12,156 nucleotides of DNA, from assembly GCA_007125435.1 (NCBI GenBank), contig SLDF01000282.1, positions 1-12,156 on the forward strand. Direction: 5' to 3'. Positions within the stretch are counted from its first letter, which is position 1, and each line of letters opens with the position of its first letter. The DNA is from Saprospiraceae bacterium. Its GTDB lineage: Bacteria; Bacteroidota; Bacteroidia; Chitinophagales; Saprospiraceae. Position numbers and translations under genes: made by a program. This document shows, piece by piece, positions 1 through 6,189 of the stretch. The notes under the pieces were generated by a model. The model saw only the letters and a program-made list of their open reading frames with translations. It was not told where the DNA came from and did not search any database.

Positions 1-89
1 CAATTTTGCTGCATGATAATTTTAATTTATACTTCCTTGTTCATCAGTCACGTAGCTAAGGCTATGTTCCTTCTTCACAAGTCGTCTAA

Positions 90-139
90 ATCAAAATTCT
101 CTATGCTCCAGCTCACTTCAGAAATTATTAGAGGTAGCC
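90..139. repeat. Direct repeat, left copy (~50 bp)
   Basis: This stretch matches 269-318 at an offset of 179 bp. The first ~26 bases are identical, and about five mismatches fall in the rest by hand count. The two copies bracket the GC-rich dispersed element. The right copy ends on the stop codon of the transporter gene, so the repeat probably arose from sequence just downstream of that gene. Confidence 0.85.
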
Positions 140-154
140 ATTAATACTAGCGAC

Positions 155-267
155 TTGCATCAGCGCTGCGTAGTGGGTCACGAGCGAACAGCGAGTGAGT
201 CCGAAGGACCGAGCGAACAGCGAGCCCCGAAGCATAGCGACCCGGAACGAAGAGGAGGGTGATGCCC
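155..267 (+). repeat. GC-rich dispersed intergenic element, copy 1
   Basis: The element begins with GCATCAGCG (157) and ends with GGGTGATGCCC (257-267), so its ends GCATCA and TGATGC are inverted repeats. Inside are two identical 14-mers, GAGCGAACAGCGAG, at 182-195 and 211-224, and a small hairpin GTCC-GAA-GGAC at 199-209. The same ends and the same interior words (TAGCGACCCG, GGAGGGTGATGCCC) recur at 7918-8051, and in reverse orientation at 3135-3429. It is unlike the AT-rich DNA around it. No reading frame is needed to explain it. Confidence 0.8.
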
Positions 268-268
268 A

Positions 269-318
269 ATCAAAATTCTCTATGCTCCAGCTCAACTCAG
301 GAATTATCAGAGGTGGCC
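269..318. repeat. Direct repeat, right copy (~50 bp)
   Basis: This is the partner of 90-139. It abuts the TAG stop codon (complement of 318-320) of the minus-strand transporter gene. A 50 bp flanking duplication is too long for a normal transposition target-site duplication. A segmental duplication or a recombination event involving the element between the copies is more likely. Confidence 0.85.
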
Positions 319-1622
319 TAAAGATATTTTACCAGGTAGCTAATCAGAAGCACTCCTGAATAACCTGCCCAGGTCTTCACTGAGGTATAGTCTGCAAGTG
401 AGAGATTAAATTCTCGCTGCACACGGACGCCAAATATAATCTTCTCAATAGCGTATGCGATAATGGTGGCAAGAACTACGCCAAGAATACCAAACCACTG
501 TATAAAGATAACACTCAATACAATGTTGACGCCCAATTCAACGAGTGATACCTTAAAAATAAACGTATTCTTCTTGAAGGCTATAAGTAATGTATGCGAA
601 AACACCATACGAGAAATGACCAGGAGTAACATGAGGTCAAAGATGGGGACAGAGGCCTCAAATCTATCAGCATACAACCATCTGAACAAATCACCGGACA
701 ACAATAACAACAGAATCGATATAGGAAACAATATGTGCATGATACGCTTCGACCGCTTTCTTAATTGAAACAGACCATTCTCCTGATTATCTGATAGATA
801 AGGTACCATAGCATGACTAAATGCTGCTGCCATAGCAAGGCTCAGTGGCAATTCTCTTGCTCCATACCGATAGACTGCAAATACCTCTGAATCGCTAAAG
901 TACAAGTGGATAAGCCACCCATCAAATACTGTTGCCAACCCGCCAATACCTACATAACCAATGAGGGGTAAGTATTCTTTGACAAGATTGATGATCAGAC
1001 GCTTATCATAAACCGGAGATGATATAGAGAATATCACTGCTATCAAGACAGCAAACTGGATGCAACCAAAAAGAAATAAAAGCGACAGCAATATGTACCA
1101 ATCATATTGGAGTATAGCCAAACTAATAAAAATACTGATGTAGGTCATCAGGTAGAATGCATTATAAATATTCAGCCATTTTATTTTCTGGCGCACGTAG
1201 AGCACATAAGGAAAGTAAGTGCCTACTATATTGAAGCATGACCAACCACCAAATAGGATGAAGGTCAAAAGTGCATGATCATCAGATCCGTCATACACAA
1301 CACCGGTAATGACAAATGCCAACCAGGTCAAAAGTCCCAGACCTGACAGCACTAAAAAAACTGACCAAATCAGTCCACCTTCACGGTTTGTAGACCTATC
1401 ATTTGATGCCAGGAACCCCTGTAGAATACCTGATATCCAGAAATAAGAAAAAGAATAGGCTAAGAAAAACAACCACTCCAAAAAGCCAATGTCTTCAATA
1501 GACCAATGACTGAAGGCTAAGATGATACCGCTCAAGAAGACGGCACCTTGCTTCATGATGTGCATCATCTGGAAGCTGCGAATGGGGTCAAAAATGAGCG
1601 CTTGAATTCGGCCTTTTAGCAT
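318..1622 (-). CDS. Wzx/MATE-like polysaccharide flippase
   Basis: A 434-residue integral membrane protein with about a dozen hydrophobic segments and short charged loops, the usual size and layout of polysaccharide-biosynthesis (Wzx/RfbX) transporters of the MOP superfamily. Such proteins move lipid-linked oligosaccharides across the inner membrane. The segment around residues 251-268 (YRYGARELPLSL, then an Ala-rich helix) resembles the Arg-Glu-Pro stretch common in this family. The TM pairs at residues ~25-65, 90-110, 120-140, 155-200, 218-240, 295-315, 325-347, 355-395 and 418-434 alternate with basic cytoplasmic loops. The ATG overlaps the stop codon of the upstream saccharopine dehydrogenase gene (TAATG), so the two are very likely translationally coupled. 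The substrate cannot be told from sequence, and no glycosyltransferases lie next to it in this window. Confidence 0.75.
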   Translation of the reverse strand: MLKGRIQALIFDPIRSFQMMHIMKQGAVFLSGIILAFSHWSIEDIGFLEWLFFLAYSFSYFWISGILQGFLASNDRSTNREGGLIWSVFLVLSGLGLLTWLAFVITGVVYDGSDDHALLTFILFGGWSCFNIVGTYFPYVLYVRQKIKWLNIYNAFYLMTYISIFISLAILQYDWYILLSLLFLFGCIQFAVLIAVIFSISSPVYDKRLIINLVKEYLPLIGYVGIGGLATVFDGWLIHLYFSDSEVFAVYRYGARELPLSLAMAAAFSHAMVPYLSDNQENGLFQLRKRSKRIMHILFPISILLLLLSGDLFRWLYADRFEASVPIFDLMLLLVISRMVFSHTLLIAFKKNTFIFKVSLVELGVNIVLSVIFIQWFGILGVVLATIIAYAIEKIIFGVRVQREFNLSLADYTSVKTWAGYSGVLLISYLVKYL

Positions 1623-2953
1623 TACTTTTCTTCAGTTACATCACTAAATGTAACCCCTAATGTAGCCAATTCTTTTAATACAGGCTGATAAATGTCTCTG
1701 ACCACCGGCACATGAATGCCTTGCAGTGAAGTCCCCTCTGTCAATAAATGCTTTACATATACTGCCATCGGCAGGCCTACCAATCGGCTCATGGCTGTAT
1801 TGACATTATCTTCTCCAATCTCTAAAAGGGTAGATTTCAGCTGATAGGCTTTGTTATCACGTGTATAATCAATTTCATGTTGCATAATGATCATATCCTT
1901 ATCTTCTGCTCTGAGCTTCCACTTTTTTAATAGGATATCTTCCAGTACGTCAGCAGGACTCTTGAAAGCAGGGTCAATGGGAACTTCATCCAGCAAACCC
2001 AACCATTCTATCTGATCAATGATGTGGTCATCGATGGGCGAATCTGTCATGTGCGCAATTCTCTTCCTTAGCGGCTCTGGACCGGAATTACAAAATGACT
2101 CCAGCAAATCTCTATATGTAAAGTGCTTATCATCCGGAATACTGAAATGACTGTCCGTCATCCCTAGTTGCACCAATACATTCCATGCCTTGCAAAAGCC
2201 TCTATGGCGTATTGTTCCTCTGTACAAAGTCTCCACATCATGTAAGCCATACTTATCTCTGTACGAAAGAGAGTCTCTATTGGCATAACTCTCCCACTCC
2301 CCCATCCCGGGAACAAATATCGGCCTGGCTCTGGTGAATATGCGATGGTAAGGTATGAACCGGTAATGTCCGTCTTCTACAAACTGAGCTGTACCCTGAC
2401 CTGCTACGACAACATTTCTGGGGCTCCATGAAAATTTGTAATGCCATGGATTATCATCTGACTCCGGAGCTACTAATCCACCGGTATAAGACTTGAAACC
2501 CTTGATTTTTCCACCTTCACCCCTTATTTGGTCCATGAGTTCCATCGCAGACATGTGGTCTATACCTGGATCAAGCCCCATCTCACATAGGAATAGAATA
2601 CCGGCTTTAGATACTTCATCCTGGTAGGATTGCATCTCTTCGCTGACATAGGACGCATTCACCATCGGTGTTTTATACCTGATACAATCTTCAACCAGCT
2701 TGGTATGCATGAAAGGTGGTAGCATAGACACCACGACATCAGATTTGCTAATCAATGCACTTCGTTTTGCAGCATCATTAATATTCAATGCCTCAGCTTT
2801 GGCAAAGTCCGAACCGCCTGTCTTTGAGTTAGCCAGATCTAGGTTCATGTCGCATATGGTCACACGCCAATCAAATTGCCCGCACCTTTCTAGTAAATAA
2901 TCTATTAGAGTCGTCGCCGAACGCCCGGCACCTATGATTAGTATTTCTTTCAT
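1622..2953 (-). CDS. Saccharopine dehydrogenase family protein
   Basis: A 443-residue cytosolic NAD(P)-dependent oxidoreductase of the saccharopine dehydrogenase/reductase family. Known members interconvert saccharopine with glutamate and aminoadipate semialdehyde in lysine metabolism. The N-terminus has a Rossmann fold (ILIIGAGRSA, residues 4-13, with an acidic residue D35 ending beta-2). LFLCEMGLDPGIDHMSAM (residues 120-137) is the family hallmark. KSYTGGLVAP (154-163), WSPRNVVVAG (176-185) and RGTIRHRGF (245-253) belong to the saccharopine reductase domain. The length fits the LYS9-type family. In Bacteroidota the likely role is lysine degradation, which I infer from the family. The start is an ATG at 2953, with a TAAATTTG match to the -7 motif about 72 bases upstream. 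It is the first gene of a pair with the flippase gene, which begins inside its stop codon. Confidence 0.88.
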   Translation of the reverse strand: MKEILIIGAGRSATTLIDYLLERCGQFDWRVTICDMNLDLANSKTGGSDFAKAEALNINDAAKRSALISKSDVVVSMLPPFMHTKLVEDCIRYKTPMVNASYVSEEMQSYQDEVSKAGILFLCEMGLDPGIDHMSAMELMDQIRGEGGKIKGFKSYTGGLVAPESDDNPWHYKFSWSPRNVVVAGQGTAQFVEDGHYRFIPYHRIFTRARPIFVPGMGEWESYANRDSLSYRDKYGLHDVETLYRGTIRHRGFCKAWNVLVQLGMTDSHFSIPDDKHFTYRDLLESFCNSGPEPLRKRIAHMTDSPIDDHIIDQIEWLGLLDEVPIDPAFKSPADVLEDILLKKWKLRAEDKDMIIMQHEIDYTRDNKAYQLKSTLLEIGEDNVNTAMSRLVGLPMAVYVKHLLTEGTSLQGIHVPVVRDIYQPVLKELATLGVTFSDVTEEK

Positions 2954-3024
2954 TCGATCTATTCAAGAGAGTCAAAAAACAATTGCGAATTTATTGTTAT
3001 TTGATCAAAATAAAAGATCTCAAG

Positions 3025-3032
3025 CAAATTTA
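3025..3032 (-). promoter_or_regulatory. Candidate -7 element (TAAATTTG) for saccharopine dehydrogenase
   Basis: Read on the minus strand, this is an exact match to the Bacteroidota -7 consensus TAnnTTTG. It sits 72 bases before the ATG at 2953. I see no good TTG-type -33 element at the usual distance, so the call rests on the -7 motif and position alone. Confidence 0.4.
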
Positions 3033-3134
3033 ACAATACGAATTATCTCCCTACCCCGGTAAAACACTGATGGTCATCATATTGCGTTGTAGAAAAGTGG
3101 TATAGTGTGGTTGAATTATTTTTAATACTTTTTT

Positions 3135-3429
3135 GGACATCACCCCGCTCCTTGCGTCGCGCGGTCGCTTTTTAGAGTCTGAAAATTGCCATCTTAATGA
3201 TCCCAAGTCTTGCTCTTTTGAGCGATATCTTCGAAAAAAAATACTTATATAGCTTGGGCTATGTGTGCATTTTCTTTCTTTGATCTCACTCAAAATAGCT
3301 GCGACTTAGATCATACGACGACTATTTTCAGACTCGTTCCAGGGCTCCCTAAACGGTCGGCCTCAGCTCCATTATCATTACGCTGAGTCTGGCTCCTGCC
3401 GTCGCCACCCTTTCACATCGCTGATGCAA
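3135..3429 (-). repeat. GC-rich dispersed element, copy 3, reverse orientation and interrupted
   Basis: Read on the minus strand, it begins at TTGCATCAGCGATGTGAAA and ends near 3135 in a GGGTGATGTCC-like end. The parts at 3336-3429 (shared words GAGTCTGGCTCC, TCGGCCTC, TTCACATCGCTGATGCAA) and 3135-3168 (CATCACCC, CTCCT, GGTCGCT) align with the reverse complement of 7918-8051. Between them, where copy 2 simply reads GGTCGCTACGTTCC, this copy has about 165 extra bases (3169-3335) that form a palindrome. The element therefore looks like an old copy that received an insertion. Confidence 0.7.
3175..3335. mobile_element. MITE-like ~161 bp palindrome inserted in dispersed copy 3
   Basis: The ends are perfect 12 bp inverted repeats, GAGTCTGAAAAT (3175-3186) and ATTTTCAGACTC (3324-3335). 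An inner pair TTTTGAGCGATATC (3216-3229) and GATCTCACTCAAAA (3282-3295), and an apex ATAGC-TTGG-GCTAT (3249-3262), share the same centre near 3255. The two ~79-base arms match at about three quarters of positions by hand count. There is no room for a transposase, so this would be a non-autonomous element or a long structured RNA. I could not define a clean target-site duplication; about two bases of the host element (AC) seem replaced by TTTTA on one side. Confidence 0.55.
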
Positions 3430-3655
3430 CTGTGAAGTAAAAACGATATGCAGGATTGCGTCTGGTAAACAAGTGTATGATAAAAGAGTGACAACAATAT
3501 GAGTAAAGTGGTAACCGAAGAATATATAGATCTCTTATCGTATAGCGCCATGGACACTCTCTCAATAGGCACGAAATTTGTAGTATTTATTTGCTTGTCT
3601 TTCAATTATATGGCAATCAAACCAGGAAAGACGTCAATAATCACATTAGCTTCAT

Positions 3656-4138
3656 ATGAAAATCATCAAGCAAGACATCGTCTATAAAGTCGCCCAATCA
3701 CTGGATGAGTTACATCCTAATGATCAAGAGCTGATTTTACAGGCCAAACATTTTGCAAATAGGTCCTACTCTCCATATTCTAAATTTAAAGTAGGCGTAG
3801 CAGCAAAACTGAAAAGTGGGAAGATTGTCGGAGGTGCTAATCAAGAGAATGCTTCCTTCCCGATAAGCGTCTGTGCCGAACAAACAGTGTTGACCAACTG
3901 TGTCATCAATCATCCCAAAGACCCTATCATGCAAATAGCTATAACAGCTAAGAGTGCCATCCAGAAAATCATAGCACCTGTAACACCATGTGGCGCGTGC
4001 AGACAATCCATAGCAGAATATGAGCAGCGACAGACAGCGCCGATTCAGCTTATCCTTCAAGGCGAAACCGGCCCTATCTACATCATTGATGGCGTGAGCC
4101 ACCTTCTGCCTTTATCTTTTGACGGTTCTGTCTTGTAG
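3656..4138 (+). CDS. cdd: Cytidine deaminase
   Basis: A 160-residue cytosolic enzyme that hydrolyses cytidine or deoxycytidine to uridine or deoxyuridine in pyrimidine salvage. The homotetrameric-type signature is complete: SYSPYSKFKVGVA (37-49), NQENASFPISVCAEQ (62-76) with C73 as a zinc ligand and E75 as the proton shuttle, and PCGACRQ (111-117) with C112 and C115 as the other zinc ligands. The length is somewhat above the ~130-140 residues of the shortest tetrameric enzymes, because of an N-terminal helix and a C-terminal tail, both common in Bacteroidota. The ATG at 3656 is the natural start and leaves ~15 residues before the first helix. It stands alone, convergent with kdsB. Its upstream region has no strong -7 motif that I can see. 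Confidence 0.95.
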   Translation: MKIIKQDIVYKVAQSLDELHPNDQELILQAKHFANRSYSPYSKFKVGVAAKLKSGKIVGGANQENASFPISVCAEQTVLTNCVINHPKDPIMQIAITAKSAIQKIIAPVTPCGACRQSIAEYEQRQTAPIQLILQGETGPIYIIDGVSHLLPLSFDGSVL

Positions 4139-4292
4139 AAGAATTCTATCTCTACTCAAACATAAAGTATATAGAATGCTGATTTTAAACAAGTTAAGCA
4201 TTGCTAATTAACATTATATTTATCCCCGGACTTTACTATGGGTTTTCATTGTGAAAAGTGGAATTGATCTGCAACGTATGATGAGAGCCAAG
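4139..4292. terminator. Convergent gap with weak inverted repeats
   Basis: The gap lies between the stop codons of cytidine deaminase and kdsB. It contains the inverted pair ATTCTAT (4143-4149) and ATAGAAT (4171-4177) with a 21-base loop, and an imperfect hairpin GTTAAGCA/TGCTAATTAAC (4193-4212). A terminator for one or both genes is expected here, but neither structure is GC-rich or followed by a clear T-run. Confidence 0.25.
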
Positions 4293-5036
4293 CTAAATCA
4301 GTAGGTGAGACTGAGATCTAGCCCACTCTAGATCATCTGCAGTATCAATACCTCTACCATGATAATCACCAACGTTAACAAAAATCGGAATACCCTCGTA
4401 AAGCCACTTCAATTGCTCTAAAGACTCTGCCAACTGTATAGCAGGTGATGACCAGCGACTGACTTTCAGAATTATATCCCGCTTAAATGCATACAAGCCT
4501 ATATGCCTCAAATAGGCATGGTGTTCTAACCACTTGTCAGAGGGTTTACCTTGCACATAAGGAATAGCCTGCCTGCTAAAATAAATGGCCTCTGATCGGG
4601 CATTAAGAATGACTTTCACTTTAGAAGGGTCTATTAGCTCTTCAGTAGAAAGTATGGGGGTCGCTGCGGTAGCTATAGGCACATCCCGAATTTGCATTCC
4701 AGACAAAATACTATCAATTTCACCGGGAATGATAAACGGCTCATCCCCCTGAATATTAATCACCCATTGGTATTGCTCATGGCGACTTGCCACTTCAGCA
4801 CATCTATCTGTTCCATTTGTATGCTCTCGGCTTGTCCATTCATATGGCATGTTAAAAGTTTCGCAAGTACTAGCGATGCGCTCGTCATCAGTGGCTACCA
4901 ATACTCTATCTATTTGTTGGCATTGTACAGCTTTATGATACACCCACCACAGGATGGGTTTCTCATTAATCGTCTTGAGTAGTTTACCCGGCAACCTGCT
5001 GCTATCATATCTTGCAGGTATTATACCCAATACCAT
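4293..5036 (-). CDS. kdsB: 3-deoxy-manno-octulosonate cytidylyltransferase
   Basis: A 247-residue cytosolic enzyme that activates KDO with CTP to give CMP-KDO for lipid A-core assembly. Key segments are GIIPARYDSSRLPGK (4-18, nucleotide-binding loop), VATDDERI (47-54), HTNGTDRCAEV (72-82, the family's SGTxRxAE loop), NIQGDEP (94-100, with D98 expected to bind metal), KVILNARSEAIYFSR (141-155), LRHIGLYAFKR (176-186), AESLEQLKWL (203-212) and GRGIDTADDL (227-236, second metal Asp D231). I chose the ATG at 5036 because it gives the family's usual N-terminus and length. An in-frame ATG at 5063 and a TTG at 5138 would only add residues unlike the family. It is divergent from the LysM gene and convergent with cdd. 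Confidence 0.93.
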   Translation of the reverse strand: MVLGIIPARYDSSRLPGKLLKTINEKPILWWVYHKAVQCQQIDRVLVATDDERIASTCETFNMPYEWTSREHTNGTDRCAEVASRHEQYQWVINIQGDEPFIIPGEIDSILSGMQIRDVPIATAATPILSTEELIDPSKVKVILNARSEAIYFSRQAIPYVQGKPSDKWLEHHAYLRHIGLYAFKRDIILKVSRWSSPAIQLAESLEQLKWLYEGIPIFVNVGDYHGRGIDTADDLEWARSQSHLLI

Positions 5037-5078
5037 GTTTTTTTCATCAGAAGATGGCGTCATTGACAATATATTACT

Positions 5079-5086
5079 TATTTTTG
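5079..5086 (+). promoter_or_regulatory. Candidate -7 element (TATTTTTG) for LysM gene
   Basis: An exact TAnnTTTG match on the plus strand, 112 bases before the ATG at 5198, inside the divergent kdsB/LysM intergenic region. The nearest TTG upstream (5063-5065) is only 13 bases away, shorter than the usual -33/-7 spacing. The call is therefore tentative. Confidence 0.35.
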
Positions 5087-5197
5087 TAATGTGATTGGTC
5101 GACGACAATACCAACAAATGGATAAAGTGAAGTATCAATGAAATACTTTTAAACCTTGCAGTCGTCTACTATCGGGATAAAGTTAAGAAATAATCTT

Positions 5198-6052
5198 ATG
5201 AATAAAATACATCTTGTCACGACACTACTCAGCTTGCTGTGGTTTACATTTACTGAATCAAATGCTCAGTCAGACACCGATAAAGTTTTACTAGTGGCTA
5301 TTGATGATCAACTGGTCATTCCACATATCGTCTCATCGAGCAGTACACTGTACAGCCTATCCAGAGCGTTTAAAACTGATGTGGATGACATATTATCTTT
5401 TAATGAGGGATTAGATGCGAGCACATTATCTATTGGAGACACCATTTATATTCCATTAAATATAAGCCAATTAAGCGTAGCCAGTCCTTCTGAAAGTAGC
5501 AAGCCATTATACTACAAGGTCCAGCCTAAAGAAACCCTCTTCAGAATTGCCCGTGTCTACCTTAAGTGGCGAGAAGAGCAACTCATGGTCATCAATCAAT
5601 TGACTAGCACTGATCTATCTATAGACCAAGAATTGTTTATCGGCTATCTCAGCGAAGCAAAAAAAGACGAAGTCAAAATGGTCACAACAGAAGAGTTTGA
5701 ATCCAAAGAAGATAGTGTATCCGGGAAAAATATGGTAGTCGCATTTGATAAACTCTTTGAAGAGAAGAAAGAAAAGAAAGCGACTGTTTCTCAAAAGGGT
5801 GTAGCGATGTGGTTTGAGGACACCGATGTTGCTAGTGGCATGTTCATTATGCACCACCATGCTCCTCTCAATTCTATCATTGCTATTACTAATCCAATGC
5901 ACGGTAAAACAGTCCATGCCAAAGTCGTTGGTCACATTCCTGAAGGTACATATCCCAAGGAGGTCATAGCGGTAATATCGCCGGAGGTAGCTAAATCATT
6001 AGGTGCATTGGATAGGCGTTTTTTTACACAAATCGAATACGAAGTGCAATAA
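5198..6052 (+). CDS. Secreted LysM-LysM-RlpA-like barrel protein
   Basis: A 284-residue exported protein. Residues 1-23 are a signal peptide (Lys, hydrophobic core, ending SNA|Q). Two LysM-type modules follow at ~43-86 (YSLSRAFKTDVDDILSFN, then IGDTIYIP) and ~105-149 (YKVQPKETLFRIARVY), which would bind peptidoglycan glycan strands. A Lys/Glu-rich linker covers ~153-198. Residues ~199-284 resemble the double-psi beta-barrel of RlpA (GVAMWFED, LNSIIAITNPMHGKTVHAKVVG, VISPEVAKSLG). The acidic residues expected in catalytic RlpA look replaced: the TANGE-like Glu is in SGMF and the DRGP-like Asp is in GHIP. I infer a structural rather than lytic domain. The ATG at 5198 is preferred over an upstream TTG at 5156 because it gives a clean signal peptide. 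Likely periplasmic or outer-envelope associated. Confidence 0.8.
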   Translation: MNKIHLVTTLLSLLWFTFTESNAQSDTDKVLLVAIDDQLVIPHIVSSSSTLYSLSRAFKTDVDDILSFNEGLDASTLSIGDTIYIPLNISQLSVASPSESSKPLYYKVQPKETLFRIARVYLKWREEQLMVINQLTSTDLSIDQELFIGYLSEAKKDEVKMVTTEEFESKEDSVSGKNMVVAFDKLFEEKKEKKATVSQKGVAMWFEDTDVASGMFIMHHHAPLNSIIAITNPMHGKTVHAKVVGHIPEGTYPKEVIAVISPEVAKSLGALDRRFFTQIEYEVQ

Positions 6053-6065
6053 TAACAAACTAAAA

Positions 6066-6090
6066 ACAAGAAAATCTTGTATATATATTT
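6066..6090 (+). terminator. Small hairpin with AT tail after the LysM gene
   Basis: ACAAGA-AAA-TCTTGT (6066-6080) is a perfect 6 bp stem with a 3-base loop, 13 bases after the stop codon and followed by ATATATATTT. It is low in GC and the tail is not a pure T-run. It may be a weak terminator, or alternatively an operator next to the -7 motif that overlaps its tail. Confidence 0.35.
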
Positions 6091-6091
6091 G
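6084..6091 (+). promoter_or_regulatory. Candidate -7 element (TATATTTG) for anchor-B gene
   Basis: An exact TAnnTTTG match 106 bases upstream of the ATG at 6190. No clear TTG stands at the -33 distance; the small palindrome ACAAGAAAATCTTGT occupies that area and could be a regulatory site. It suggests that the downstream gene has its own promoter rather than relying on readthrough from the LysM gene. Confidence 0.4.
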
Positions 6092-6189
6092 ATACTTGTC
6101 AAGAGCATTCATCTATACCAGCAAACCCTACCCAATTAATTGCAACCTTAAGCGCTTAATCCTATTTGCTAATCACGACTTTTAAAAAT

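Larger units (their letters stand above)
1..317. other. Non-coding region with direct repeat and dispersed element
   Basis: I see no convincing gene here. The first 144 bases are open in forward frame 1, but the encoded peptide is short, has no recognisable motif and runs into a repeat, so I do not call it. The region holds two copies of a 49-50 bp direct repeat (90-139 and 269-318) on either side of a GC-rich element (155-267). All of it lies immediately downstream of the minus-strand transporter gene, so it is 3' intergenic DNA relative to that operon. Confidence 0.6.
2954..3655. other. Divergent intergenic region, 0.7 kb
   Basis: This region separates the minus-strand saccharopine dehydrogenase operon from the plus-strand cytidine deaminase gene. 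Its contents are a candidate -7 motif (3025-3032), dispersed copy 3 (3135-3429) and the palindrome inside it. Small open frames at 3051-3293, 3378-3605 and 3499-3687 overlap these repeats or the start of the deaminase gene and show no protein-like features, so I regard it as non-coding. I found no convincing promoter for the deaminase. Confidence 0.65.

Noticed and set aside
1..144. Frame open from the left edge to TAA at 142-144
   Set aside because: No recognisable features; runs into the direct repeat. Could be the tail of an upstream gene, but there is no support for it.
182..224. Repeated GAGCGAACAGCGAG as a possible CRISPR
   Set aside because: Only two units of 14 bases with a 15-base gap, and within a dispersed element; no array and no cas genes.
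463..768. Forward open frame inside the flippase gene
   Set aside because: It lies antisense to a well-supported membrane protein; Thr/Asn-rich peptide typical of a shadow frame.
3051..3293. Minus-strand open frame of 80 codons
   Set aside because: It runs across the palindrome and a dispersed-element end; the peptide is Arg/Lys/Ser-rich without domain features.
3378..3687. Small open frames on both strands (3378-3605 minus, 3499-3687 plus)
   Set aside because: They overlap dispersed copy 3 or the beginning of cytidine deaminase, and have no motif or plausible start context.
4503..4519. Inverted repeat ATGCCT/AGGCAT within kdsB
   Set aside because: It falls inside well-conserved coding sequence, so is probably incidental.
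5037..5138. N-terminal extension of kdsB to a TTG at 5138
   Set aside because: The extra 34 residues are unlike the family, whose conserved fold starts at VLGIIPARY.
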